From contig NZ_KV440949.1 of NCBI RefSeq assembly GCF_001636315.1, forward strand, positions 1,907,203 to 1,971,202: a stretch of DNA of 64,000 bases. The letters run 5' to 3'. A program made the translations under genes and the position numbers. Each line of letters starts with the position of its first letter. The stretch's first letter is position 1. Below, in pieces: positions 1-8,001 of this stretch. The notes below the pieces were generated by a model. It had not been told where the DNA came from and searched no databases. It was given only the letters and a program-made list of their open reading frames with translations. Source of the DNA: Neobacillus mesonae. Its GTDB lineage: Bacteria; Bacillota; Bacilli; Bacillales; Cytobacillaceae.

Positions 1-2
1 TG

Positions 3-137
3 GCCAACATGGCAGCCGTCACCGCACGATTCGGCCCATCACGAACAGCCTATCTAGTCGTTCCAATCGTAGGCGCATTTTTGATCGACGTATTCGGCAT
101 GCCAATCATCATCACTACTATTAACTTGTTTAAGTAA
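3..137 (+). CDS. gltS: Sodium/glutamate symporter, C-terminal end (partial)
   Basis: Only the last 44 codons are in the window. The frame read from base 3 gives a hydrophobic end containing FGPSRTAYLVVPIVGAF and stops with TAA at 135-137. This matches my recollection of the C-terminus of GltS-type sodium/glutamate symporters, where a conserved ERxGPS-type stretch precedes the last membrane segment. A long hairpin terminator follows. The assignment rests on 44 residues only; another transporter of similar ending cannot be excluded. Confidence 0.55.
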   Translation, partial: ANMAAVTARFGPSRTAYLVVPIVGAFLIDVFGMPIIITTINLFK

Positions 138-225
138 TGAAGCATGGGTTGAGGTATTGGGGGATGGGTGAGATCAGTTTTAGGAGAACTCACTAATACT
201 CCGGTCCATTTCAGCTCACATAAAT

Positions 226-291
226 AAAAGTATGCTTTTTTGATGGCAGTGTTTATGAACTAAACACGCCATGGAGAAGCATACTTTTTTT
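226..291 (+). terminator. Long rho-independent terminator after gltS
   Basis: AAAAGTATGCTT (226-237) pairs with AAGCATACTTTT (277-288). An inner dyad, TGGC plus GTGTTTA against TAAACAC plus GCCA, continues the stem, and a T-run ends at 291. It lies about 90 nt after the gltS stop. Confidence 0.8.
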
Positions 292-344
292 GTGAGGATT
301 AATATTATCTGTTCTAATTGTCTCCTATCATTTTTACCGCTGGC

Positions 345-712
345 TCTCTTCATGGTATCTTTTCGGGAAGAATCAGGACTTTATTTTGACTGGTGACCTC
401 CTTCTTGGTACCTTTGCGGGAAGAATCGGACCTTTATTTTGACCGGTGACCTCCTTCTTGCTACCTTTGCGGGAAGAATTACGCCTTTATTTTGACCGAC
501 GACCTTCTTCTTGGTACCTTCACGGGAAGAATCAGACCTTTATTTTGACCGGTGACCTCCTTCTTGGTACCTTTGCGGGAAGAATCGGACCTTTATTTTG
601 ACCGGTGACCTCCTTCTTGATACCTTTGCGGGAAGAATTACGCCTTTATTTTGACCGGCGACCTCCTTCTTGTTACCTTTGCGGAAAGAATCACGACTTT
701 ATTTTGACCGTT
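345..712. repeat. Tandem array, seven copies, 53-bp period
   Basis: The core CGGGAAGAAT recurs at 364, 417, 470, 523, 576, 629 and (as CGGAAAGAAT) 682, exactly 53 bp apart each time. The unit also contains TTATTTTGACCGGTGACC and CTTCTTGGTACC. The array fills the gap between the gltS terminator and ytoQ. The apparent short ORF across it is a by-product of the repeats. Confidence 0.95.
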
Positions 713-831
713 GAAACCATTGGATTTCCCCTTTACATCCACGAATGGAAAAACACTAGGCGGAAAAATCCACGTTTCCAAAAAAGTAGTATATGATAGA
801 GTTAGAATATTCTAGCTATGGAGGGATTTGG

Positions 832-1272
832 ATGGAGTTGACGGTTTATTTGGCAGGGCAGATTCATGATGATTGGCGGGATGTTGTGGCAAAAAGAGCC
901 AAGGAGAAGAATCTTCCTTTGGTGTTTGTCGGACCGCAGACAAATCATGACCGCTCCGATAATATCGGTGAGGAAATTTTAGGCGAGCAGCCTGGAAATT
1001 ATTATAAAGATGACGCTGCGTCTGATATCAATAATTTCAGAACCCAGGTATTGATGCAAAAATCGGATATCGTGATTGCCCTATTCGGCGAAAAATATAA
1101 GCAGTGGAACACGGCAATGGATGCTAGCACGGCGATTGCGCTGAACAAGCCTACGATTATCGTTAGACCGGCATCGTTAATTCATCCATTGAAGGAGCTT
1201 TCCAATAAAGCGAATGTAACGGTTGAGACGGTTGACCAGGCTTTAGATGTAATAAGCTATATATTTGAATAA
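832..1272 (+). CDS. ytoQ: YtoQ family protein
   Basis: A 146-residue protein of the YtoQ family, a small conserved Bacillales family with a nucleoside 2-deoxyribosyltransferase-like fold; its biochemical role is not established. It starts MELTVYLAGQIHDDWR and includes VFVGPQTNHDRSD, DINNFRTQVLMQKSDIVIALFG and WNTAMDASTAIALNKP, the pattern of this fold. The start at 832 is chosen because GGAGGG (819-825) lies 6 nt upstream; a longer frame from 793 has no ribosome site. The length fits B. subtilis YtoQ. It stands alone, with its own terminator. Confidence 0.85.
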   Translation: MELTVYLAGQIHDDWRDVVAKRAKEKNLPLVFVGPQTNHDRSDNIGEEILGEQPGNYYKDDAASDINNFRTQVLMQKSDIVIALFGEKYKQWNTAMDASTAIALNKPTIIVRPASLIHPLKELSNKANVTVETVDQALDVISYIFE

Positions 1273-1292
1273 CAGCATTGATTTTCAAGGTT

Positions 1293-1325
1293 AGGGGACA
1301 GGCTGAAATGGCCTGCCCCTTTCTT
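1293..1325 (+). terminator. Terminator after ytoQ
   Basis: AGGGGACAGGC (1293-1303) pairs with GCCTGCCCCT (1311-1320) across a 7-nt loop with one bulge, followed by TTCTTTT. Confidence 0.75.
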
Positions 1326-1354
1326 TTACCTCCTGCTCTTCCTCAATTTGGAGG

Positions 1355-1385
1355 ATGAGGCAAGAGAACCGTCCCCATGCATCAT
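1355..1385. repeat. Conserved-loop hairpin element (copy 1)
   Basis: ATGAGGCA (1355-1362) and TGCATCAT (1378-1385) form an 8-bp arm pair with one mismatch around the 15-nt loop AGAGAACCGTCCCCA. It abuts the stop codon of the minus-strand amidohydrolase and may act as its 3' end. Member of the dispersed family described in the findings. Confidence 0.8.
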
Positions 1386-3118
1386 TAGTTTTCGTATATT
1401 ACTTTGTCGTTTACAATTGTTTTGAGTACTTTGATGTCTTTAATTTTTACTGGGTCTATTGTTAGTGGGTTTTCTTGGAGTATGACAAAGTCTGCATATT
1501 TTCCTATTTCGATTGAGCCTTTGATATTTTCTTCAAAGTTTTGCCAAGCTGCATCGCTTGTTACTGCTCGAAGTGCCTGTAATGGTGTGATCCTTTGATC
1601 TGGACCAATGACTTGACCGCTTCTTGAAATTCGGTTAACAGCAGACCAAACTGCCTGCAGCGGGTCCATTGGAGTTATGTGTGTATCAAGGTGAATACTA
1701 AATTTTATGCCGCGTTCAATGGACGATTTAAGCGGGCTCATCATAGCAGCTCGTTCGGGCCCCATGAATGTATCGCGGTGTTGATCGCCCCAGAAAAATG
1801 TATGCGAAACAAAATAGGATGGTGTAACACCAAGTTCCTTCATTTGATCTAATTGATCTAATCTAGCCATTTGCGAATGCTCAATACGATGACGGGCATC
1901 TTTGCGCGGATACTTCTCCTGAGCTGTACGGTAAGCATAAAGAATATCATCAATTGCGGCGTCGCCGTTACCGTGAATGGCAATTTGGTATCCTGCCTTA
2001 TGCAATTCCACGACCCGCTTCGTTAATTCCTCACGGCTTTGTGCTGGATATCCTCGATAATTTGGGTCATCCCCCGGCGGAACATGGTACGGTTGACTCA
2101 AATAGCCAGTGTACCCTTGAATGGAGCCATCGTGAGACATCTTCACAGGGCCCAGCTTCAACATATCACTGCCAAAACCTGTGACAAAACCGCCTAATTC
2201 ACCAGGTGAAATAACTCCTCCCCAGCCAGAGCCCATAGCTGTAACCCTTAATGGCAACAACCCTTGTTTCTGGTATTTTTGCAAATCGACAAGCCCCTGT
2301 TTGCTTGCACCTGCTATAATAGAGGTCGTTACACCTTTTGAGATATAATCCTGAACAGCCTTTTTAAACGCTGCAAGATTTTCTTCCTCTGTAACATTAG
2401 GAATATGCTTACTTACTAGACCCATAGCCGATTCCTCTAATACTCCTGTAGGTTCTCCTGTCTTAGGATCTTTAACAATGACACCACCTGACGGGTTAGG
2501 AGTACCTTTCGTTATTCCTGCTATTTTAAGGGCAGCGCTATTGGCTACTGCTAGATGCCCTGAAGTATGTGCAATGTAGATTGGGAGTTCCGTTGATACC
2601 TTGTCCAAGTCATCACGCGTAGGGTGACGCTTTTCTGCTAAAAGTGTCTGATCATACCCCCGCCCGAGTATCCATTCACCTTCGTGGGTTTCCATACCCC
2701 GATCTTTCAAGGCAATGATTAGATCATCAATCGTTTTAATCGGTCCCACCGGCGGACTATTTAAATTTACTTGAACCGTCCCATCCATTCCGGAGCTCGG
2801 GAAATGACTATGGGCATCATAAAACCCCGGCAATAATATTTTATTTTCTAAATCAACGATTTTTGTACTGCTTCCTTTTAACTTGCTAATCTCATTATTT
2901 GAACCGACTGCAATGATTTTGCCATCCTTGACCGCAACAGCTTCAGCATTAGCAGCATCTTCATCCATGGTGATCACTTTTCCGTTGAAGTAAATCGTGT
3001 CAGGTGCTAGCGGATCAAGATGTTTTGGGAGCGTACCTGAAGAAAAGCCTACCAATGCAAGCATAAATACAATAGAGAGTATAAACATATTTTTTTTACT
3101 TAAGAGATTCTTTTTCAA
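1385..3118 (-). CDS. Exported amidohydrolase, YtcJ-like (amidohydrolase family 3)
   Basis: A 577-residue metal-dependent amidohydrolase of the family 3 (YtcJ/NfdA-like) group, which hydrolyses amide-type bonds; the substrate is unknown. The N-terminal hydrophobic stretch NMFILSIVFMLALVGFSSG is a signal or anchor, so it acts outside the membrane. Metal-binding DAHSH is at about residues 102-106, followed by HGNGDAAID, RHRIEHSQM and the C-terminal GSIEIGKYADFVIL typical of the family. The TTG start at 3118 is chosen because AAGGTGG lies 7 nt upstream; the in-frame ATG further upstream adds 26 residues without a ribosome site. The stop abuts a conserved-loop hairpin. Confidence 0.8.
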   Translation of the reverse strand: MKKNLLSKKNMFILSIVFMLALVGFSSGTLPKHLDPLAPDTIYFNGKVITMDEDAANAEAVAVKDGKIIAVGSNNEISKLKGSSTKIVDLENKILLPGFYDAHSHFPSSGMDGTVQVNLNSPPVGPIKTIDDLIIALKDRGMETHEGEWILGRGYDQTLLAEKRHPTRDDLDKVSTELPIYIAHTSGHLAVANSAALKIAGITKGTPNPSGGVIVKDPKTGEPTGVLEESAMGLVSKHIPNVTEEENLAAFKKAVQDYISKGVTTSIIAGASKQGLVDLQKYQKQGLLPLRVTAMGSGWGGVISPGELGGFVTGFGSDMLKLGPVKMSHDGSIQGYTGYLSQPYHVPPGDDPNYRGYPAQSREELTKRVVELHKAGYQIAIHGNGDAAIDDILYAYRTAQEKYPRKDARHRIEHSQMARLDQLDQMKELGVTPSYFVSHTFFWGDQHRDTFMGPERAAMMSPLKSSIERGIKFSIHLDTHITPMDPLQAVWSAVNRISRSGQVIGPDQRITPLQALRAVTSDAAWQNFEENIKGSIEIGKYADFVILQENPLTIDPVKIKDIKVLKTIVNDKVIYEN

Positions 3119-3555
3119 ATAAATACCACCTTCACACTTTTTATTTTCTTTTTTGCACACACTAAAATAATTCTGTTTAATTCTCCACCCTTTCAAAACC
3201 TTCTTTTTGGAGCATTATGCAAGATAAATTACTTGATAAAACTTTACCTATACTACTAGAAAGCCACCACCCCCTATCCTAAAGACTGAAAAAACCGTTA
3301 GTCTACTATGTATTCCATGATAGATAAGTAAATTTCCATCAACATCATGACGTCCGGACCAGATTACATAAAATTCCAAGTAGTTTTTACATATATAGTA
3401 TTTTATCTTCATAATATACTAAATATTCCGAATTTAATATATAACTTTATAACTAATTTTGTAGTGCATACTCTATGGTGCTAGACACAAAGTGTAAAAA
3501 ATAACAGTTCTTAACTGAACTACCCCTAAGCATAGGAATATTTATACTATAAAGC
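3119..3555. other. AT-rich intergenic region, nothing firm seen
   Basis: About 440 bp between the amidohydrolase start and the nitrilase terminator. It must hold the amidohydrolase promoter, but no convincing -35/-10 pair, operator or RNA motif was found. There is a weak dyad AGACT...AGTCT near 3284-3304. Confidence 0.5.
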
Positions 3556-3589
3556 AAAAAGAAGGAACCCTATATAGAGTTCCTTCTTT
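3556..3589 (-). terminator. Terminator of the nitrilase-family gene
   Basis: AAGAAGGAAC and GTTCCTTCTT flank a short loop. On the minus strand the hairpin is followed by TTTTTGCTTT, a T-rich tail, 10 nt after the stop codon. Confidence 0.85.
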
Positions 3590-3598
3590 CACTAATAG

Positions 3599-4399
3599 TT
3601 ATCTTGAAATGTAGCACTCCGGTCGACGGTTCGCGACACTTGGGAGCTTTTCTCTCACGCGCTCTATCCGCTTTAGATCAATGTCTGATAAAATCAAGGC
3701 TTCTTCTTCGCCGCCGCTTGATAGAATAATACCCATTGGGTCGACGGTGATGCTGCGACCGGTAAATATGTCGCCGACGAGGTTGGCACCACACACGAAT
3801 ACTGTATTTTCGATGGCTCTCGCACGAAGAAGAGTTTGCCAATGATCTTCTTTTAGCGGCCCCTTCACCCAGCCAGCTGGTACGAACAAGACATCCGCTC
3901 CTTGCAGCACTAACTGCCGCGCAATCTCTGGGAAACGGAGCTCGTAGCAGACAAGCAGGCCGATTTTTCCAAACTCTGTTTCTACTACTTTGTATTCACT
4001 ATCCCCTGGAATAATCGTATCGGATTCCTTATATTTAAAGGCATCGTATAGATGGGTCTTACGATAGGCTTGTACGATTTGCCCAGAACGGTCAATAAAA
4101 ACGGTGGTATTAAATGCGCGTTTCGGGTCGTCCACTTTAGATTCATAAACACCGCAAACTACATAGATTCCATTTTCCTTCGCTGCTTTTGCCAATGCGG
4201 TAACAAACGGGCCGTCCAGTGGTTCCGCTGCTTCTGCCGGCAGTAAGCCCGAATCCGGGGTCGCCAATACCATATAAAATTCTGGCAAAATTACAAAATC
4301 CGCCCCCGCACTTTTCGCTTTCGCAATATATTCTAACGCCTTTTCTAAATTCGCCTTCTTATCCGTACTTGTCGTCAATTGAGCCGTAGCAACTCTCAC
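3599..4399 (-). CDS. Carbon-nitrogen hydrolase family protein (nitrilase superfamily)
   Basis: A 266-residue cytoplasmic C-N hydrolase. The catalytic triad is visible as Glu40 (VILPEFYM), Lys114 (AYRKTHLYDAF) and Cys151 (GLLVCYELRFPEIAR). The overall pattern fits Nit2/omega-amidase-like or deaminated glutathione amidase-like members, but the substrate cannot be read from sequence. Start is GTG at 4399, preceded by GGAGGAGGA at good spacing. It is a single-gene unit with its own terminator; upstream on the same strand is the terminator of the Macro/TIR operon. Confidence 0.85.
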   Translation of the reverse strand: MRVATAQLTTSTDKKANLEKALEYIAKAKSAGADFVILPEFYMVLATPDSGLLPAEAAEPLDGPFVTALAKAAKENGIYVVCGVYESKVDDPKRAFNTTVFIDRSGQIVQAYRKTHLYDAFKYKESDTIIPGDSEYKVVETEFGKIGLLVCYELRFPEIARQLVLQGADVLFVPAGWVKGPLKEDHWQTLLRARAIENTVFVCGANLVGDIFTGRSITVDPMGIILSSGGEEEALILSDIDLKRIERVREKLPSVANRRPECYISR

Positions 4400-4494
4400 A
4401 ATATTCCTCCTCCTTCATAACAAAACTCATTCTTCTATATTTTAATATACTTTCGGAAAATTCCAACACCCCATACATCATAAGAAAAGCAAAA

Positions 4495-4518
4495 AAGAGA
4501 GGGTTTCTCCCCTCTCTT
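4495..4518 (-). terminator. Terminator of the Macro/TIR operon
   Basis: AAGAGAGGG (4495-4503) pairs with CCCCTCTCTT (4509-4518). On the minus strand TTTTTTGC follows. It lies just after the 56-residue ORF, so the three genes form one unit. Confidence 0.85.
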
Positions 4519-4532
4519 CAAATTCTTTATAA

Positions 4533-4703
4533 TTAAGCCCGCTTCTTATACGGGTCCTCGTGGTAATCCGCTTTACGTTTGTAAATGACTTTTCCGGATT
4601 CTTCTTTTCCGTGTTTGGTAGGAATGACGGCTCTGATGCCTGCTACCGCTTCTCCAATTTTATACGCATTTTTGTTTAATTTTAATACCACAGCTCTGTT
4701 CAT
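4533..4703 (-). CDS. 56-residue protein translationally coupled to the TIR gene
   Basis: Starts at 4703 with ATG that overlaps the TGA of the TIR-like gene as ATGA, preceded by GGAGGTG at about 7 nt spacing. Product begins MNRAVVLKLNKNAYKIGEAV and ends KRKADYHEDPYKKRA; it is basic, has no membrane segment and no domain I recognise. The coupling, the strong ribosome site and the terminator right after it argue that it is a real gene and a third member of this operon. Function unknown: it could be a regulator, an accessory factor, or an unrelated small gene. Confidence 0.7.
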   Translation of the reverse strand: MNRAVVLKLNKNAYKIGEAVAGIRAVIPTKHGKEESGKVIYKRKADYHEDPYKKRA

Positions 4704-5707
4704 GAAGACGCACCTCCAAAAATAGTATTGATAGTGCTTAGTAGGTTGTAATTATCGAGAAAGATATCGTCAATCTCTTCTTGACTTAATACCCTTTTTC
4801 CCGTAATGGCAACCGTTAGAACTAATTGGTTCCCTATAGGATAACATAAAACATAGGTATTATCAAAGGCAGTACTATTTTTTTGAAAAACTAACTCCGT
4901 ACATTGTAAGAAGCAGTCGATGACGACAATTCTTTCTGTGTCTTCCCTGGCTTCATTTACATTAAAGGGATAAAATTCCCCCTGGCCGTCATTTCCAGCG
5001 ATTTGTCTTAAGCCTTCCTGCCCTTCCGCCTGCCATACGCCTATTGCTTCGACATAATAAAAATCGGGCGCTTGGTAGGCATTTCTAACAGCTTCTTGGA
5101 GGTATTCAAATTTTTTAGAAGGGTCTGTTAGAAGTCGTTTAGAAAGAGTTCGGAGAATACGGATTAGGGTGTAATCCTTATCCATATTGGCTTGAGCTTC
5201 CTCTAAAAGCTTAACTGGATCTTGGAAGAAGCTTAGCTCAGTGATTTTTCTTTTAATCGCCCTGCAAGCGACATTGACAGCAGCCACATAATTATTGTCA
5301 CCGCGGGTCTCATATCTTAAGACAGTTAGACCATCTAGATCTGAAGGTAAACGAAACCCTTTTATTTCCTCACTCTCTGGTAAGGACCCGGGAATAATGA
5401 AAAACACTCGTCCTCTTCTTAACCTTCCCCAAAATAACCCCATTTCAAACAATGTATTATCTCTTGTCGTAAAGGTGATGGTTCCGCGAATATTTACCAC
5501 ATCATCCGGTGAAAATACAAATACAGCAAAATCATTCTCATCTAATTGACGTTCGAGGGTTTCCATATTGTATTCTAAGGGACGAAATGCGCCTGCTGAC
5601 CAAGGTGTAACCTCTGCAACATGTGAAAGTGCTTCATGAATCGCATCTACATACTCAATCGATTCTTTTGCAGATCCGATAAATAATTTTGGTTTGATTT
5701 TGGCCAT
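4700..5707 (-). CDS. TIR-like (CAP12-type) nucleotide-binding protein, Thoeris ThsB-like
   Basis: 335 residues. Residues 5-125 match the predicted nucleotide-binding/TIR-like CAP12 family: KPKLFIGSAKES at the start, DENDFAVFVFSPDD (56-69), then RDNTLFEMGLFWGRLRRGR (82-100). Glu88 is the position of the catalytic NADase glutamate in this family. Residues about 160-335 form a second globular region I do not recognise, perhaps a sensor. It lies 75 bp after the Macro-domain membrane protein and overlaps the next small gene. By analogy with Thoeris it would sense infection and make an NAD-derived signal for the Macro protein; that is inference. No cyclase (CD-NTase or Pycsar) gene is next to it. 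Confidence 0.8.
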   Translation of the reverse strand: MAKIKPKLFIGSAKESIEYVDAIHEALSHVAEVTPWSAGAFRPLEYNMETLERQLDENDFAVFVFSPDDVVNIRGTITFTTRDNTLFEMGLFWGRLRRGRVFFIIPGSLPESEEIKGFRLPSDLDGLTVLRYETRGDNNYVAAVNVACRAIKRKITELSFFQDPVKLLEEAQANMDKDYTLIRILRTLSKRLLTDPSKKFEYLQEAVRNAYQAPDFYYVEAIGVWQAEGQEGLRQIAGNDGQGEFYPFNVNEAREDTERIVVIDCFLQCTELVFQKNSTAFDNTYVLCYPIGNQLVLTVAITGKRVLSQEEIDDIFLDNYNLLSTINTIFGGASS

Positions 5708-5782
5708 TTACTCCTCCAAAAAACTATTTTCTATAATTATTATATCACAAATTTCCTCTTTTTGGAACGAACGGTTCTGGTA

Positions 5783-6547
5783 CTACTTTAACGTATATAA
5801 ATTTATTTTATCCTTTTTCGACTCATGTATGACTATCGAGACCTTCGAAGGGTAGGTAAATTTGATTCTGCTGACTTTAAATGACCAAATGATTAACTCT
5901 AACAACTCCTGGTCGGTGATTAGATTGTATTCCTTAAATCTGGTGATCCCCGAACCTAGCAATGGAATGGATACGGACCTGCCGCTGTAAACTACATCAA
6001 TTTCATTCCAAAAATGGAGCAAGAAATTTATATAGTCATTCATGTATAAAAACGCTCGATTGTCGTGATCAAATCTAGAAAAAGCCGTTAGCAAATAATC
6101 ATGATGCTGAAAAATACTTCCCAGTTTGTATTGCTTCTTTTTCCCACGGCTTCTGCTGCTATTTACCGCCGCCAGGTTTTCTTTTAAACGGTCATCGTCC
6201 TCCATCAAACGATCCAGCTCTTGAACGTCAGGGATCATTCTTTTTATATACATCCCGTTGAGCGACCTCTCCGAAATGATGGAATTGTCAACTTCTGTAT
6301 CAAAATACTCGTTAAAGGCGATAACCTTAAGCTCATTTTCTTCAAAAATGTCCCCAAACTTTATTTCCACCGTGGAATTGTTAATCGTCAGTTTCGTCTT
6401 TTGAAGAAAGTTTGCCCTCAGCCATAAAAACAAATAGACAATAAGCAAAAATAAAACAAGGCTCACCCCAGTTATCAGTTTGAAACGACCTGGGATCTCC
6501 ACCACAATCAAAACAAATGAGAAAATCAAACTAATAACCGACAACAC
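5783..6547 (-). CDS. Two-TM Macro-domain effector, Thoeris ThsA-like (type II)
   Basis: 254 residues from the GTG at 6547. Two membrane helices lie at about 3-17 and 24-44, followed by a cytoplasmic domain that fits the ThsA Macro domain (DUF6430): VIAFNEYFDTEVDNSIIS (75-92), LLTAFSRFDHDNRAFLY (152-168) and VSIPLLGSGITRF (192-204). In type II Thoeris a membrane-anchored Macro protein binds a TIR-made ADP-ribose-type signal and damages the membrane. The start is uncertain: the GTG has a poor ribosome site, while the open frame continues upstream to 6604 and would add KIKVRFFDEGLIREYFS after GGGGGG, but only with an ATC/ATT start. Confidence 0.75.
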   Translation of the reverse strand: MLSVISLIFSFVLIVVEIPGRFKLITGVSLVLFLLIVYLFLWLRANFLQKTKLTINNSTVEIKFGDIFEENELKVIAFNEYFDTEVDNSIISERSLNGMYIKRMIPDVQELDRLMEDDDRLKENLAAVNSSRSRGKKKQYKLGSIFQHHDYLLTAFSRFDHDNRAFLYMNDYINFLLHFWNEIDVVYSGRSVSIPLLGSGITRFKEYNLITDQELLELIIWSFKVSRIKFTYPSKVSIVIHESKKDKINLYTLK

Positions 6548-6620
6548 TGAAAAGTACTCTCTTATCAGCCCTTCATCAAAAAAACGAACCTTAATTTTGA
6601 TTTTTCATCCCCCCAGTTGA

Positions 6621-6649
6621 TGAAGCAAGAGAACCGTCCCCGTGCTTCA
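6621..6649. repeat. Conserved-loop hairpin element (copy 2)
   Basis: TGAAGCA (6621-6627) and TGCTTCA (6643-6649) pair perfectly around the 15-nt loop AGAGAACCGTCCCCG. The TGA stop of the MBL hydrolase (6649-6647) lies inside the arm, so the element forms the 3' end of that gene. Confidence 0.85.
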
Positions 6650-7615
6650 CGCAGAATAATGCCAAACCCCGCTGACCATTTCTTTCTGAACCTTCCCCTG
6701 CAATTCCAGGTAATCCAAGTGACCGATAACCTCGGACATGACGAGCGAAAATTGCTTAATGTAGGTTTCTTTGTAATACGTTTTGGCGACATCGGCGGCT
6801 GTTGTGCTGCCAGATTCAATTAATGCCAGGAACTTATCTGCTTTTCGCCCGATTCCGTCCAGCCTTTTTTGAATTAATGCCTTGTGGTTTTCAATCAGCA
6901 TACCGTGCCCTGGAAAAATCACATCCGCGTTTACCCCTAATACTCTTTTTAATGATTGATAATGTTCATATAGTGTCATCATCCGGTGACCCTCTAGATC
7001 CGGTTCTACCAAAGCATTACTTGAGATATGTTGAAGTAATAAATCCCCACCGAACAGCCATTGGCTATCATTTTGGTAAAAAACAATTTGATCCGGCGCA
7101 TGGCCTGGTACATACAGGACATCGAAATCAAGCAGCTGATTTCCTTTTACTGTGCGAATTTCACCATCCATTTTCTTTGTTCTATTTTTCTCCAGCGCCT
7201 GCTGCAAATACGCCGTTTGTTTTTCCCCTTGCTCGCCGCAGCCCATTTCCTTATAAAGCTTTGCAAAAAACTCCACCCGCATCGCCATAAAGTCATCGTC
7301 CCTTTTTAAGCGGGGAACGGACAGTGGGTGGGCGTAAACCGGAACGGGGTGCTCACTCAGAATTCGGTTCACTAAGCCGACATGGTCGACATGATGGTGG
7401 GTCAGAAGAATTTGGGTGATATCGTTTATGCTTAAATCGTGTGCTGTTAATGCCGTCTGCAAGGCGTTCCAGCAATCTTCGTTATCAAATCCTGCATCAA
7501 TGAGCGTCAAAGAATGCTGCTTTTTATATAAGAAAAAATTTACCGATTTTAATGACGAAGAGACTGGCACCATAATGGGAATCACTTCACAGCCGTTTTT
7601 CTGTAAGTGGGACAA
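6647..7615 (-). CDS. MBL-fold metallo-hydrolase
   Basis: 322 residues of the metallo-beta-lactamase fold, cytoplasmic. The zinc motif THHHVDH is at about residues 72-78; further metal ligands are in PGHAPDQIVFY, FGGDLLL and FPGHGML. A C-terminal winged-helix-like tail (KTYYKETYIKQFSLVMSEVIGHLDYL) is typical of YobT/LACTB2-like members. The TTG start at 7615 is chosen because GGAG lies 9 nt upstream; the frame opens at another TTG five codons earlier that overlaps that GGAG. Substrate unknown (thioester or phosphodiester hydrolysis are both seen in the family). Confidence 0.8.
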   Translation of the reverse strand: MSHLQKNGCEVIPIMVPVSSSLKSVNFFLYKKQHSLTLIDAGFDNEDCWNALQTALTAHDLSINDITQILLTHHHVDHVGLVNRILSEHPVPVYAHPLSVPRLKRDDDFMAMRVEFFAKLYKEMGCGEQGEKQTAYLQQALEKNRTKKMDGEIRTVKGNQLLDFDVLYVPGHAPDQIVFYQNDSQWLFGGDLLLQHISSNALVEPDLEGHRMMTLYEHYQSLKRVLGVNADVIFPGHGMLIENHKALIQKRLDGIGRKADKFLALIESGSTTAADVAKTYYKETYIKQFSLVMSEVIGHLDYLELQGKVQKEMVSGVWHYSA

Positions 7616-7772
7616 AATTTTCAACTCCAAACAAATTTTTAAACTATTAGGTATATTTTTTTATTCGCCATGATTGGTGGATGGTCCTGCAAAACTGAGG
7701 AAACTTGTTTTTTGATTTATAAGGAGGGGCTTGGATGGTTTGGATACACCTACCTGTATACCTAATTTGAAA

Positions 7773-7890
7773 TTTAACCGTCTAAAAATTGAATTTACCC
7801 GTCAACTATGTGATTTTACCCGTCGATTTTTCAAATTTACCCGTCAATATCCACCCGTTACCCGTCACTTTTTCCATTTTACCCGTTAAT
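7773..7890. repeat. 21-bp phased array of ACCCGTC motifs
   Basis: ACCCGTC or a close variant starts at 7776, 7797, 7818, 7839, 7860 and 7881, each 21 bp apart, usually preceded by TTT. One extra copy sits off-phase at 7853. It lies between gltT and the MBL hydrolase. Confidence 0.85.
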
Positions 7891-7920
7891 CCTCAAGGTA
7901 CTTTTTTTAAGTAAAAAAAA

Positions 7921-7954
7921 AAGAGGAAATAGATCTTACTCTATTTCCCCTTTT
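7921..7954 (-). terminator. Terminator of gltT
   Basis: AAGAGGAAATAG (7921-7932) pairs with CTATTTCCCCTTTT (7941-7954); on the minus strand a run of ten T follows. Confidence 0.85.
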
Positions 7955-7966
7955 GTATCTTATAAA

Positions 7967-7997
7967 ATGGGACACGAGAACCGTCCCCATGTCCCAT
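7967..7997. repeat. Conserved-loop hairpin element (copy 3)
   Basis: ATGGGACA (7967-7974) and TGTCCCAT (7990-7997) pair perfectly around the 15-nt loop CGAGAACCGTCCCCA. The stem sequence differs from copies 1 and 2 but complementarity is kept. It lies just after the gltT stop at 8002. Confidence 0.9.
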
Positions 7998-8001
7998 TGC
8001 T

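Noticed and set aside
605-796. Short ORF across the first repeat array
   Set aside because: It is built from repeat units and has no ribosome site; likewise ORFs at 9569-9958, 13506-13754, 32308-32538 and 32704-32964.
4533-6547. CBASS or Pycsar system
   Set aside because: The TIR domain resembles CAP12, but no nucleotide cyclase gene is adjacent; the Macro-domain partner fits Thoeris better.
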